This document shows, one piece after another, positions 1 through 8,664 of a stretch of DNA of 46,226 nt. Numbering within the stretch: position 1 is the first letter of the stretch; each line of letters begins with the position of its first letter. The DNA is from Flavobacteriaceae bacterium. GTDB taxonomy: Bacteria > Bacteroidota > Bacteroidia > Flavobacteriales > Flavobacteriaceae. The notes beneath the pieces were generated by a model. That model worked only from the letters and a program-made list of their open reading frames with translations. It was not told where the DNA came from and did no database searches. Location of the stretch: NCBI GenBank assembly GCA_027080135.1, contig JALWUJ010000127.1:1-46226 (forward strand). Reading direction: 5' to 3'. A program made the translations under genes and the position numbers.

Positions 1-349
1 GTAATGCTTCGTCATAATTAAAATTTTGGATAAACCCAAACTGAACATGATGTGTTACAACGTCACTAATAAAAGTTTCATAAGGATAGTAAATAAAATC
101 TCGAACTCTTAACTCAGCATTTTGGTATGCATACATTACTTCAATTTGTGCTCCATAGTCATTTACATCTACATCTAAGGTTACTCCAAATTGCGGAGAA
201 TCTTTCAATTTTATATAACCACCATTATAGCTGTATTTAGATCCTATTTGGTATCCTGCCTGAGGGGTTATTTCGATTTGAGCTATTGCCGAAGAGGAAA
301 TAAAAATCCCAATTAAGGTAATTAACAAGTTAGTTTTAAGATTTTTCAT
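1..349 (-). CDS. Outer-membrane beta-barrel protein, truncated by the window edge
   Basis: Only the N-terminal 116 codons are visible; the gene runs off the left edge. It starts at ATG 349. The first 22 residues (MKNLKTNLL...SSAIAQ) are a Sec signal peptide with cleavage expected after AQ. The mature part begins IEITPQAGYQIGSKY and shows alternating hydrophobic and polar residues typical of small outer-membrane beta-barrels. No more specific family can be named from this fragment. A good TAnnTTTG promoter element (385-392) lies just upstream, between this gene and the 3' end of the SulP gene, so it is probably transcribed separately. The barrel call is inferred from the signal peptide and strand pattern, not from a recognised motif. 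Confidence 0.7.
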   Translation of the reverse strand, partial: MKNLKTNLLITLIGIFISSSAIAQIEITPQAGYQIGSKYSYNGGYIKLKDSPQFGVTLDVDVNDYGAQIEVMYAYQNAELRVRDFIYYPYETFISDVVTHHVQFGFIQNFNYDEAL

Positions 350-384
350 ACTATTTTATAAGTTTTATTGCTATTTTTCTTTGC

Positions 385-392
385 CAAAGGTA
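385..392 (-). promoter_or_regulatory. Promoter -7 element TACCTTTG for the barrel gene
   Basis: On the minus strand the bases read TACCTTTG, a full match to the Bacteroidetes sigma-A -7 consensus TAnnTTTG, 36 bases before ATG 349. No well-spaced -33 TTG is evident. Confidence 0.55.
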
Positions 393-412
393 TTACAATT
401 TTTTATTTACAT

Positions 413-2872
413 TTAACAAAAAGTCACTAATCCACTTGAAACATCATATATAGCACCAACAATTTCTATTTCATTGTGTTTTTCCATTTCGGCTAAAATT
501 GGGCTTTCTTTTCTAATTTTTTTAATTGAAAATTCCACATTTTTTTTTGCAATATCTTCTATGATTGCGGAGCAATCGTCACCTTTCAATTCTTTAATTT
601 CATCTACAGCAGGTCGTATTTTATGAAGTAAAGAGGTAATATTTCCAACCTCTACATGATTACATGCTGCCGTTACAGCACCACATTTAGTATGTCCTAA
701 AACTACTACTATTTTTGATCCAGAAACTTTACAAGCATATTCCATTGAGCCCAAAACATCTTTATTAACCACATTCCCAGCAACACGAACACTAAATACA
801 TCACCAATTCCTAAATCAAAAACCATTTCAACAGGAACTCTAGAATCTATACAACTCAATATTGCCGCAAAAGGATATTGTCCTTTACTGGTCTGTAAAA
901 CTTGATCTTTTAAATTTCTGTGAGCTTTCACATTTTGTGCAAATCGTTTATTTCCTTTCACTAGAATATCGTGTGCCTCTTTTGGAGTTAGACTACTTTG
1001 CGATTTTTCTGTATGTGGTTTTAATGAAATATTTGGAACTTTCACAATATTTTCGTTTACCCAAAGAACGCTTTCATCAAAATTATTAAAAATGTTTTCC
1101 AGCGGAATTAAATCGGGTATAATATCTATACGTTCTAACATGTATCTTGGTTGTTTTAATACATTTACCATTAATACTTTTTTGCCTCCTTTTACCAAAT
1201 CAATTAATACTTCTTCCATTGCATAAAGTCCCGATTGGTCAATGTATTGCATTCTTCCCATTCTAATAATAATGGTGGAAGCTGTTTCGGGAATTTGTTT
1301 AATTAAGTTTAAAAATTCGCTTGTTGAACCAAAAAACAAGGGACCTTTTATATGCTTAATAAATACTTCATTTTTTAATTCGGAAGGTAAATTTTCTTCA
1401 TCTTCCCAAGCTATTTCTTCTTGAAGTGATTTTACATCGGAACGTTCCGCAGTAAGGTCTCCCATTTTTTTCATAAACATTAAAGACGCTATTACCAATC
1501 CAATACCTACAGCATAAACCAAATTCCAAACCGAAGAAAGAACTAAGACTACCAACATAATAATCACTTCTGGTTTTGGCATATAGGGTATGGCTTTTAA
1601 ACCTTTATAATCCATTACACCAATACCTACCGTTACTAAAATTCCGGCTAAAACAGCAGCTGGAATTTGAGAAGCTATGGGACCTAAAGCCAATAAAACA
1701 ACTAATAAAAATACACCTGCTGCCATACCAGACAAACGAGTTTTACCTCCGGCATTTATATTTACAACTGTTCTTATAGTAGCACCTCCTCCTGGTAAGC
1801 CTCCAAAAAGAGCCGCAATACTGTTTCCTAAACCTTGACCAACTAGTTCTTTATTTGGGTTGTGCTTAGTTTTGGTCATATTATCTGCCACTACAGAAGT
1901 AAGTAAAGAATCAATAGCTCCTAATAATGCTAAGGTTAAAGCAGTAAAAACATAAGGGCTAACGGAAACTAAATTAAATTCAGTAAATATTTTAAAATTA
2001 GGCAGTGGTATTCCACTAGGAATTTTTTCAATAGGAATATAATTTAATTTAAAGGTTATAGAAATTCCCGTCATTACAATTAAAGCTACTAAAGTACTAG
2101 GGACTTTTGTAGTAATTTTTTTAAATCCATAAATTATAAAAATAGTTCCTAATGCTAATAATAACTCTAACCAATTAATATTTTTAATTGCTCTTGGCAT
2201 TAATTTAAAAGCTCCAATTACTCCAGAAGCTTCAGCACTGGCAAGAGTTTCAGATTCTTTTTGAATTTGTTCCTCAGTTATGTTTTGCCCTTTTTTACTA
2301 GTTACTTGAAAATTTTCTAACACCAAAAGCCCCTCTCCTGCCTCTTCTCTTAATATATTATCTAAAATTATCTCTTCTGCCTTAGGTTTAAATTTATTCA
2401 CAAATTCTTCATCTTCTTTTGGATAGTAACCAACAGCGGGTAAAATTTGGGTAACTAAAATAATCACACCAATAGCAGTCATAAATCCAGAAACTACTGG
2501 ATAAGGAATGTATTTTATATACTTACCTATACCTAACAAACCTAAACCCACTTGGAATAATCCTGACAATAAAAAAACAGTTAAAATAGCGGGTAAAGCT
2601 CTAGAAACATCACCATCAAAAGAAGCTACAATCCCAGCAATCATAACCATTGCCACAGCTGTCATGGGGGCAGTTGGTCCTGAAATTTGGGTTTCTGTTC
2701 CACCAAAAAGTGCAGCAAAAAATCCTACAAAAATAGCTCCGTACAATCCAGCACTTGGTCCCAAACCAGAGCTAACCCCAAAAGCTAATGCTAAGGGTAA
2801 AGCAACAATTCCAGCCGTTATTCCGCCAAATAAATCACCTCTAAAATGTTTGAAATTAAATAAATTCTTCAT
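413..2872 (-). CDS. SulP-family anion (probably bicarbonate) transporter fused to a beta-carbonic anhydrase
   Basis: This 819-residue protein has three parts. Residues about 11-485 are the SulP/SLC26 membrane domain (GDLFGGITAGIVALPLALAF; later GGLPGGGATIRTVVNINAGG). Residues about 490-610 are a STAS domain with the MQYIDQSGLYAM helix start. Residues about 640-819 are a complete beta-class carbonic anhydrase, with zinc-site residues C674, D676 and R678 (CIDSRVP), H727 and C730 (GHTKCGAV), spaced much as in E. coli Can. Known SulP members carry bicarbonate or sulfate, and SulP-anhydrase fusions are known in marine bacteria. The fusion suggests coupling of bicarbonate flux to CO2 hydration at the inner membrane, which is inference. 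Residues 151-232 form a hydrophilic stretch between membrane helices. It diverges from the suf operon. Confidence 0.93.
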   Translation of the reverse strand: MKNLFNFKHFRGDLFGGITAGIVALPLALAFGVSSGLGPSAGLYGAIFVGFFAALFGGTETQISGPTAPMTAVAMVMIAGIVASFDGDVSRALPAILTVFLLSGLFQVGLGLLGIGKYIKYIPYPVVSGFMTAIGVIILVTQILPAVGYYPKEDEEFVNKFKPKAEEIILDNILREEAGEGLLVLENFQVTSKKGQNITEEQIQKESETLASAEASGVIGAFKLMPRAIKNINWLELLLALGTIFIIYGFKKITTKVPSTLVALIVMTGISITFKLNYIPIEKIPSGIPLPNFKIFTEFNLVSVSPYVFTALTLALLGAIDSLLTSVVADNMTKTKHNPNKELVGQGLGNSIAALFGGLPGGGATIRTVVNINAGGKTRLSGMAAGVFLLVVLLALGPIASQIPAAVLAGILVTVGIGVMDYKGLKAIPYMPKPEVIIMLVVLVLSSVWNLVYAVGIGLVIASLMFMKKMGDLTAERSDVKSLQEEIAWEDEENLPSELKNEVFIKHIKGPLFFGSTSEFLNLIKQIPETASTIIIRMGRMQYIDQSGLYAMEEVLIDLVKGGKKVLMVNVLKQPRYMLERIDIIPDLIPLENIFNNFDESVLWVNENIVKVPNISLKPHTEKSQSSLTPKEAHDILVKGNKRFAQNVKAHRNLKDQVLQTSKGQYPFAAILSCIDSRVPVEMVFDLGIGDVFSVRVAGNVVNKDVLGSMEYACKVSGSKIVVVLGHTKCGAVTAACNHVEVGNITSLLHKIRPAVDEIKELKGDDCSAIIEDIAKKNVEFSIKKIRKESPILAEMEKHNEIEIVGAIYDVSSGLVTFC

Positions 2873-2889
2873 AGTTTTCTATTATTTGG

Positions 2890-2918
2890 TAAAGATAACA
2901 TGGATAAAATTATCACAA
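2890..2918 (-). promoter_or_regulatory. Probable promoter of the SulP-anhydrase gene
   Basis: The minus strand carries TATCTTTA (2897-2890), one mismatch from TAnnTTTG, with a TTG (2918-2916) 18 bases upstream, which is the expected -33/-7 spacing in Bacteroidetes. It lies 18 bases before ATG 2872. Confidence 0.4.
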
Positions 2919-3039
2919 AATTTTAGCAAGTAGTTTTGGTTTTAAAAGATTTTTAGCTAAAAAAATAATCATAAATAAAATCAATACCGTAATAAATTAT
3001 TAAACCTTAATTTCTCACTAAAAAATATCGAAAATAGTA

Positions 3040-3047
3040 TATATTTG
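3040..3047 (+). promoter_or_regulatory. Promoter -7 element TATATTTG of the suf operon
   Basis: TATATTTG followed by C is an exact TAnnTTTG match, 27 bases before the ATG at 3075. No clear -33 TTG is seen at normal spacing, which would suit a promoter under additional control. Confidence 0.6.
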
Positions 3048-3053
3048 CCTATT

Positions 3054-3072
3054 ATTTAGATTTAATCTAATT
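3054..3072 (+). promoter_or_regulatory. Fur-like palindromic operator before the suf operon
   Basis: The 19 bases ATTTAGATTtAATCTAATT form an inverted repeat with arms around one central base (8 of 9 positions pair; the inner 7-1-7 is perfect). They lie between the -7 element and the ATG at 3075, so at or just after the transcription start. The 7-1-7 shape is that of Fur/PerR boxes, and from memory the sequence resembles the ATTTAGAAT-type Fur box reported for the flavobacterium Riemerella anatipestifer. A bound repressor here would block initiation. Assignment to Fur rather than another regulator is inference. Confidence 0.5.
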
Positions 3073-3074
3073 AG

Positions 3075-3404
3075 ATGATAAAAGTAAGTATAGAAGCAAG
3101 AACAAAAATTGAACAATTAATGGTCGAAAGCGGCTATAATATTGCTCATGATTATGTTCGTGTAGGTGTAAAAAGTGGTGGATGTTCTGGCTTGTCTTAC
3201 GAACTAGATTTTGATAAAAATAAAAAAGAAGACGACAAACTTTTTGAAGATAACAATGTAAAAATTATCGTAGATAAAAAAAGTTTTTTATACCTTATTG
3301 GAACTACATTAGAATACAGTGGAGGACTTAACGGAAAAGGATTTGTATTTAACAATCCCAATGCTAATAGAACTTGTGGTTGTGGAGAAAGTTTTTCTTT
3401 ATAG
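3075..3404 (+). CDS. sufA: A-type iron-sulfur carrier protein (SufA/IscA family)
   Basis: This 109-residue HesB/IscA-family protein has the three invariant cluster-binding cysteines: C37 in SGGCSGLSY, and C101 and C103 in the C-terminal CGCG motif. Length and cysteine spacing are canonical. A-type carriers accept Fe-S clusters from the SufBCD scaffold and pass them to apoproteins in the cytoplasm. It is the first gene of the suf operon, 19 bases ahead of sufB and directly behind the promoter and Fur-like box. The name SufA rather than IscA or ErpA rests on the operon context. Confidence 0.92.
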   Translation: MIKVSIEARTKIEQLMVESGYNIAHDYVRVGVKSGGCSGLSYELDFDKNKKEDDKLFEDNNVKIIVDKKSFLYLIGTTLEYSGGLNGKGFVFNNPNANRTCGCGESFSL

Positions 3405-3423
3405 TTTATTTTGAAAAAAAATT

Positions 3424-4872
3424 ATGGCAAAGTTTACGGAAGACGATTTAAAAAAGGACCTCAAAGACAAGGAGTATGAATACGGTTTTTATACAGACAT
3501 AGAATCTGAAACATTTCCTATAGGACTCGACGAAGATATTGTTAGAGCCATTTCAAAGAAAAAAGAAGAGCCACAATGGATGACTGATTGGCGTCTAAAA
3601 GCATTTGAAGCATGGAAAGAAATGAAAGAGCCTAATTGGGCAAATGTAAATTACGATAAACCCAATTTTCAAGACATTTCTTATTATTCTGCTCCCAATT
3701 CAAAACCTAAATACAATAGTATTGATGAAGTAGATCCTGAATTATTAGACACTTTTAACCGTTTAGGAATTTCCTTAGACGAACAAAAAAAACTAGCAGG
3801 AGTTGCCGTAGATATTGTAGTAGATTCAGTTTCGGTAGCAACAACTTTCAAAAAAACATTGGCAGAAAAAGGAATTATATTTTGTTCTATATCCGAAGCT
3901 ATTAAAGAACACCCAGAACTTGTAAAAAAATATTTAGGAACCGTTGTTCCTCAGCGAGATAATTTTTATTCGGCTTTAAACAGTGCTGTTTTTAGCGATG
4001 GTTCTTTCTGTTATATTCCAAAAGGAGTTCGTTGCCCAATGGAGCTTTCAACCTATTTCAGAATCAATCAAGCAGGAACAGGACAATTTGAAAGAACACT
4101 TGTAATTGCTGACCAAGGAAGTTACGTAAGCTATTTGGAAGGATGCACAGCTCCATCGAGAGACGAAAACCAATTACACGCAGCCGTGGTAGAATTGATA
4201 GCCTTGGATGATGCCGAAATAAAATATTCAACCGTTCAGAATTGGTATCCCGGAAACAAGGAAGGAAAAGGTGGAGTTTATAACTTTGTAACCAAAAGAG
4301 GACTTTGTGAGAAAAACGCAAAAATATCGTGGACACAAGTAGAAACAGGTTCTGCCGTTACTTGGAAATACCCAAGTTGTATTTTAAAAGGGGATAACTC
4401 TATTGGCGAATTTTACTCAATTGCTGTTACCAACAATTTTCAGCAAGCAGATACAGGAACCAAAATGATTCATTTAGGTAAGAACACTAAAAGCACCATT
4501 ATTTCAAAAGGTATTTCAGCTGGAAAATCCCAAAATAGTTATCGTGGTTTGGTTCGGATTAATAAAAATGCAACCAATGCCCGTAATTTTTCTCAGTGCG
4601 ATTCACTTTTAATGGGAAATGATTGTGGTGCACACACTTTTCCATACATTGAAGTTAAAAATAAATCGGCTCAAATAGAACACGAAGCAACGACCAGTAA
4701 AATTGGTGAAGATCAAATTTTTTACTGCAACCAAAGAGGTATCGAAACCGAAAAAGCCATCGCTTTAATTGTAAATGGCTTTAGTAAAGAAGTACTAAAT
4801 AAACTTCCAATGGAATTTGCCGTAGAAGCTCAAAAGTTATTAGAAATAAGCCTTGAAGGCTCCGTAGGATAA
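3424..4872 (+). CDS. sufB: Fe-S cluster assembly scaffold protein SufB
   Basis: This 482-residue protein is SufB. Recognisable blocks are the N-terminal [17 protein letters not shown] segment, [19 protein letters not shown] in the middle, and near the C-terminus [20 protein letters not shown] followed by [20 protein letters not shown], which belong to the beta-helix core and cluster-assembly surface. SufB forms the SufBC2D complex, where sulfur from SufS/SufE and iron are built into a cluster using ATP hydrolysis by SufC. Length is normal for the family. It follows sufA by 19 bases and is separated from sufC by a lipoprotein gene, an unusual interruption of a normally tight cluster. Confidence 0.97.
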   Translation: MAKFTEDDLKKDLKDKEYEYGFYTDIESETFPIGLDEDIVRAISKKKEEPQWMTDWRLKAFEAWKEMKEPNWANVNYDKPNFQDISYYSAPNSKPKYNSIDEVDPELLDTFNRLGISLDEQKKLAGVAVDIVVDSVSVATTFKKTLAEKGIIFCSISEAIKEHPELVKKYLGTVVPQRDNFYSALNSAVFSDGSFCYIPKGVRCPMELSTYFRINQAGTGQFERTLVIADQGSYVSYLEGCTAPSRDENQLHAAVVELIALDDAEIKYSTVQNWYPGNKEGKGGVYNFVTKRGLCEKNAKISWTQVETGSAVTWKYPSCILKGDNSIGEFYSIAVTNNFQQADTGTKMIHLGKNTKSTIISKGISAGKSQNSYRGLVRINKNATNARNFSQCDSLLMGNDCGAHTFPYIEVKNKSAQIEHEATTSKIGEDQIFYCNQRGIETEKAIALIVNGFSKEVLNKLPMEFAVEAQKLLEISLEGSVG

Positions 4873-4910
4873 CAAACACTAGTAAATGCAAGTATCTAAT
4901 TAAAATAAAT

Positions 4911-5324
4911 ATGAAAAAAATAGCAATTTTAATCACACTTTCAATCATTACTTTTTCTTGTAAAAATTCAGAAGAAAAAACTACCAAAACCGACACTGAA
5001 ACAACAGAAGTTACTAATGACCTAAATAGTAGTAACAGTAAAATTTTCAAAGGAGATTTTATTTACACCGCAGATGCTGCCATTTTACAATCTGGAAATA
5101 TAATTTATGCAGTAACCTTAAACGAAAAGGCGAAAGAACTTGCCAATAAGGTTTCTAAAGTTAAAAAAACAGATTTTGATATGGTTCCAGTTGCTGTAAA
5201 AGGAACTCTTTCAAAAAAACCAGAAGGTCAAGAGGGATGGGACGACATATTAACCATTAACGAAATTGTTATAGTTGGTAGTGCCCCTTCAGAAGTTGAT
5301 ATTAAATTAGAAGATAAAAAATAA
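4911..5324 (+). CDS. Small lipoprotein encoded inside the suf operon (unknown function)
   Basis: This 137-residue protein begins MKKIAILITLSIITFSC, a type II signal peptide with lipid-attachment Cys at position 17. A Ser/Thr/Glu/Asn-rich linker to about residue 43 follows. The remaining ~90 residues (from IFKGDFIYTADAAILQSG to ILTINEIVIVG) are mostly beta strand and look like a small barrel, possibly OB-fold as in the NlpE C-terminal domain, though the resemblance is weak. It starts 38 bases after sufB and ends one base before the sufC ATG, so it is almost certainly co-transcribed. It should act in the periplasm while its neighbours act in the cytoplasm. I do not recognise a function. Confidence 0.85.
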   Translation: MKKIAILITLSIITFSCKNSEEKTTKTDTETTEVTNDLNSSNSKIFKGDFIYTADAAILQSGNIIYAVTLNEKAKELANKVSKVKKTDFDMVPVAVKGTLSKKPEGQEGWDDILTINEIVIVGSAPSEVDIKLEDKK

Positions 5325-5325
5325 G

Positions 5326-6075
5326 ATGTTAAAAATCAAAAACTTACACGCAAGTGTAGATGACAAAGATATTTTAAAAGGAATTAACCTAGAGGTTAAT
5401 GCTGGCGAAATTCACGCAATAATGGGCCCAAATGGTTCTGGAAAAAGTACGCTTTCTTCCGTAATTGCTGGAAATGAAAATTTTGAAGTTACCCAAGGTT
5501 CTGTTTCTTTTGAAAACGAAAATATTTTAGAATTAGCTCCCGAAGAAAGAGCTCATAAAGGTATATTTTTATCTTTTCAATATCCTGTAGAAATTCCTGG
5601 AGTTTCTGTAACTAACTTTATTAAAACAGCCATAAACGAAACTCGAAAAGCAAAAGGATTGGATGATATGCCCGCATCTGAAATGCTGAAAATGATAAAA
5701 ACAAAAGCCGATTTATTGGAAATTGACCGTAAATTTTTATCGCGTTCTTTAAATGAAGGGTTTTCAGGTGGAGAAAAAAAACGTAACGAAATTTTCCAAA
5801 TGGCAATGCTCGAACCCAAATTAGCAATCCTTGATGAAACCGATTCTGGGTTAGATATCGATGCCTTAAAAATTGTTGCCAACGGAGTTAACAAACTTAA
5901 AAGCAAAGACAATGCTGTAATTGTAATTACACATTACCAAAGACTTTTAGATTATATAGTGCCCGATTTTGTTCATGTTTTAATCAATGGAAAAATCGTA
6001 AAATCTGGTACCAAAGAATTGGCTTTCGAGTTGGAAGAAAAAGGATACGATTGGATTAAAGAAGAGTTGGTTTAA
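5326..6075 (+). CDS. sufC: Fe-S assembly ATPase SufC
   Basis: This 249-residue ABC-type ATPase lacks membrane segments. Walker A is GPNGSGKST at residues 34-42, the ABC signature is FSGGEKKRNEIFQM, and Walker B runs LAILDETDSGLDID, the DETDSGLD form being characteristic of SufC. A switch histidine lies in VIVITHYQRLL. It powers the SufBC2D scaffold. It starts one base after the lipoprotein stop codon, suggesting translational coupling, and is followed after 41 bases by sufD. Confidence 0.97.
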   Translation: MLKIKNLHASVDDKDILKGINLEVNAGEIHAIMGPNGSGKSTLSSVIAGNENFEVTQGSVSFENENILELAPEERAHKGIFLSFQYPVEIPGVSVTNFIKTAINETRKAKGLDDMPASEMLKMIKTKADLLEIDRKFLSRSLNEGFSGGEKKRNEIFQMAMLEPKLAILDETDSGLDIDALKIVANGVNKLKSKDNAVIVITHYQRLLDYIVPDFVHVLINGKIVKSGTKELAFELEEKGYDWIKEELV

Positions 6076-6082
6076 TTAATTA

Positions 6083-6111
6083 TGAATTCTGAATTCAAAA
6101 TTCTGAATTAT
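6083..6111. repeat. Short AATTCTGAATT direct repeat between sufC and sufD
   Basis: The sufC-sufD gap holds two copies of the 11-mer AATTCTGAATT a few bases apart, each overlapping GAATTC-type palindromes. Such AT-rich ATTCTGAATT runs occur as low-complexity spacers in Bacteroidetes genomes. It could form only a weak AT hairpin and is not a convincing terminator. Confidence 0.4.
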
Positions 6112-6116
6112 AAAAT

Positions 6117-7430
6117 ATGAGTTTAAAAGAAAAATTAGTTTCCTCTTATCTTGCTTTCGAAAGTCATCTGGAAGAAGATTCGCACGTTCACGAAATACGA
6201 AACAAAGCCATTCGTACTTTTGAAGAAAACGGATTTCCGACCATCAAAGAAGAAGCTTGGAAATACACTTCATTAAAATCGATATTAAAAAAAGACTATA
6301 GTATTTTCCCGAAAGGAAATACCGCAGTTGAATTTAAAGATGTTCGCCAATATTTTCTGTACGATTTAGATACTTATAAAATTGTTTTTATCGACGGAAT
6401 TTACAGCTCATTCCTTTCAGATACTACTCATGATGGACTGGATGTGTGCTTACTTTCAGCAGCCTTAAACAAACCAAAATACAAAGCTGTAATCGAAGCC
6501 TATTTTAATAAAATTGCTTCAAAAAACAGTATTACTTCCTTAAATACCGCCTTCGCAAAAGAAGGTGCTTATATTAATATTCCGAAAAATAAGGAAGTTG
6601 AAAAGCCTATTGAAATCATTAATTTTTCAACAGGAAATGAAGCTGCTTTAATGGTGCAACCACGTAATTTAATTGTTGTTGGAGAAAATGCACATGTTCA
6701 AATTATCGAGCGTCATCAAAGCCTTACCAATAATGCTGTTTTTACCAATTCGGTTACCGAACTGTTTGCTGAAAAAAGAGCTTTTGTAGATTATTATAAA
6801 ATACAAAACGACCATAAAAATGCTTCCTTAATTGATAACACTTTTGTGAATCAAGAACGAGATAGCAATTGCAATGTGCATACGTTTTCGTTGGGCGGAA
6901 ACATTACTCGAAACAACCTTAATTTTTACCAAAACGGAGAACATTGCGACTCTACCTTAAAGGGAGTGACTATTCTTCAAGAAAAACAACACGTTGACCA
7001 TAACACTTTGGTGCATCATATTTCACCAAATTGCGAAAGTCATCAAGATTATAAAGGATTGTATGCAGACGAATCTACAGGTATTTTTAACGGAAAAGTT
7101 GTGGTTGATAAAGAAGCACAAAAAATCAATGCATTTCAGCAAAATAACAATATTTTAATAAACGATAATGCAACGGTTAATGCAAAACCACAATTAGAAA
7201 TATTTGCAGACGATGTAAAATGTTCTCACGGATGTACTATTGGTCAGTTTGACGAAGATGCATTATTTTATTTACGTTCCAGAGGAATAGGAAAAAAAGA
7301 ATCGGAAGCATTATTAATGTATGCTTTTGCCAATACCGTTTTAGAAACGGTTAAAATTCCGGAATTAAAAAGAAGAATCAACAAATTAATTGCCAATAAA
7401 ATTGGTGTGAATATTGGATTTGACATTTAA
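6117..7430 (+). CDS. sufD: Fe-S cluster assembly protein SufD
   Basis: This 437-residue paralogue of SufB is the third partner of the scaffold complex. Evidence includes the N-terminal helical part with EEAWKYTSL, the central beta-helix, and the C-terminal motif DDVKCSHGCTIGQFDEDALFYLRSRGI that defines SufD, ending in a helical bundle (ALLMYAFANTVLETVKIPELKRRI). SufD is needed for iron entry and complex stability. Its stop codon is 5 bases before the sufS ATG. Confidence 0.96.
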   Translation: MSLKEKLVSSYLAFESHLEEDSHVHEIRNKAIRTFEENGFPTIKEEAWKYTSLKSILKKDYSIFPKGNTAVEFKDVRQYFLYDLDTYKIVFIDGIYSSFLSDTTHDGLDVCLLSAALNKPKYKAVIEAYFNKIASKNSITSLNTAFAKEGAYINIPKNKEVEKPIEIINFSTGNEAALMVQPRNLIVVGENAHVQIIERHQSLTNNAVFTNSVTELFAEKRAFVDYYKIQNDHKNASLIDNTFVNQERDSNCNVHTFSLGGNITRNNLNFYQNGEHCDSTLKGVTILQEKQHVDHNTLVHHISPNCESHQDYKGLYADESTGIFNGKVVVDKEAQKINAFQQNNNILINDNATVNAKPQLEIFADDVKCSHGCTIGQFDEDALFYLRSRGIGKKESEALLMYAFANTVLETVKIPELKRRINKLIANKIGVNIGFDI

Positions 7431-7435
7431 ACAAA

Positions 7436-8653
7436 ATGGAATTTGATGTTAAAAAAATACGTGCCGATTTCCCGATACTTTCCAGAAAAGTAAACGGCTA
7501 CCCTTTGGTGTATTTTGATAATGCAGCAACTTCGCAAAAGCCACAAATTGTAATTGATAGTATTGTAGATTACTACACAAATTACAATGCAAATATCCAT
7601 CGTGGAGTCCATACACTCTCGCAAGAAGCAACGGATGCTTACGAGGTTGCTCGCCAAAATATTCAGCTTCATTTTAATGCAGAGAAAACTCACGAAATTA
7701 TTTTTACTTCGGGTACTACCCACGGAATAAATATGGTTGCCAGTGGTTTTTCTGAAATTTTAAAGAAAGGAGATGAAATCATCGTTTCGGCTATGGAACA
7801 TCATTCCAACATTGTACCTTGGCAAATGCTTTGCGAAAAAACAGGTGCTGTGTTAAAAGTAATTCCGATGAATGAAAATGGGGAAATGGAACTTTTTAAA
7901 TACGAGAATTTACTTTCAGAAAAAACGAAACTGGTTTTTGTAAATCACGTTTCCAATGCTTTAGGAACTATTAATCCTATTAAATATATTATTGAAAAAG
8001 CACACGAAAAAGGAGCTGCCGTGTTAATAGATGGTGCTCAGGCTACTTCGCATTTTATTCCAGATTTTCAAGAGTTAGATGTAGATTTTTACGTGACTTC
8101 AGCTCATAAAATGTGCGGACCTACAGGAGTTGGAATTTTATACGGAAAAGAAAAGTGGTTGCAAAAACTTCCTCCTTATCAAGGGGGTGGCGAAATGATT
8201 AAAACCGTAACTTTCGAGAAAACAACCTACGCAGATTTACCCCATAAATTTGAAGCAGGAACTCCTAATATTGCTGGTGGAATTTCCTTTGGAGTTGCTA
8301 TCGATTATATGAATTCGGTTGGATTTAAAAACATTCAAACTTACGAAAATGAGTTGTTAAACTATGCAACTAAAAAATTATTAGAAATTGAAGGACTCCG
8401 TATTTACGGTACTTCTTCAGAAAAAACGGCGGTAATTTCGTTTAATTTAGAAAGGATTCATCCTTACGATATAGGATCAATTATCGACAAATTAGGAATC
8501 GCCGTTAGAACAGGACACCACTGCACCCAACCTATTATGGATTTTTATAAAATACCTGGAACCGTGCGAGCTTCTTTTGCATTTTATAACACAAAAACAG
8601 AAATAGACACCTTTATTGAAGCGCTAAAAAAAGCTAAAAAAATGTTGTCATAA
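7436..8653 (+). CDS. sufS: Cysteine desulfurase SufS
   Basis: This 405-residue group II cysteine desulfurase is PLP-dependent and releases sulfur from cysteine as a protein persulfide. The PLP lysine is K225 in TSAHKMCGPTG and the catalytic cysteine is C363 in RTGHHCTQP, nearly the same positions as K226 and C364 of E. coli SufS. The short loop before the cysteine is typical of SufS, which relies on SufE as sulfur acceptor, and a sufE gene lies 440 bases downstream. Only 5 bases separate it from sufD. Confidence 0.97.
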   Translation: MEFDVKKIRADFPILSRKVNGYPLVYFDNAATSQKPQIVIDSIVDYYTNYNANIHRGVHTLSQEATDAYEVARQNIQLHFNAEKTHEIIFTSGTTHGINMVASGFSEILKKGDEIIVSAMEHHSNIVPWQMLCEKTGAVLKVIPMNENGEMELFKYENLLSEKTKLVFVNHVSNALGTINPIKYIIEKAHEKGAAVLIDGAQATSHFIPDFQELDVDFYVTSAHKMCGPTGVGILYGKEKWLQKLPPYQGGGEMIKTVTFEKTTYADLPHKFEAGTPNIAGGISFGVAIDYMNSVGFKNIQTYENELLNYATKKLLEIEGLRIYGTSSEKTAVISFNLERIHPYDIGSIIDKLGIAVRTGHHCTQPIMDFYKIPGTVRASFAFYNTKTEIDTFIEALKKAKKMLS

Positions 8654-8664
8654 AAAATGAAAAA

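Noticed and set aside
2508-2933. 141-codon plus-strand open frame opposite the SulP gene
   Set aside because: It is antisense to a highly conserved membrane domain, and its Pro/Lys-rich composition is what the complement of that domain gives. No promoter or family match.
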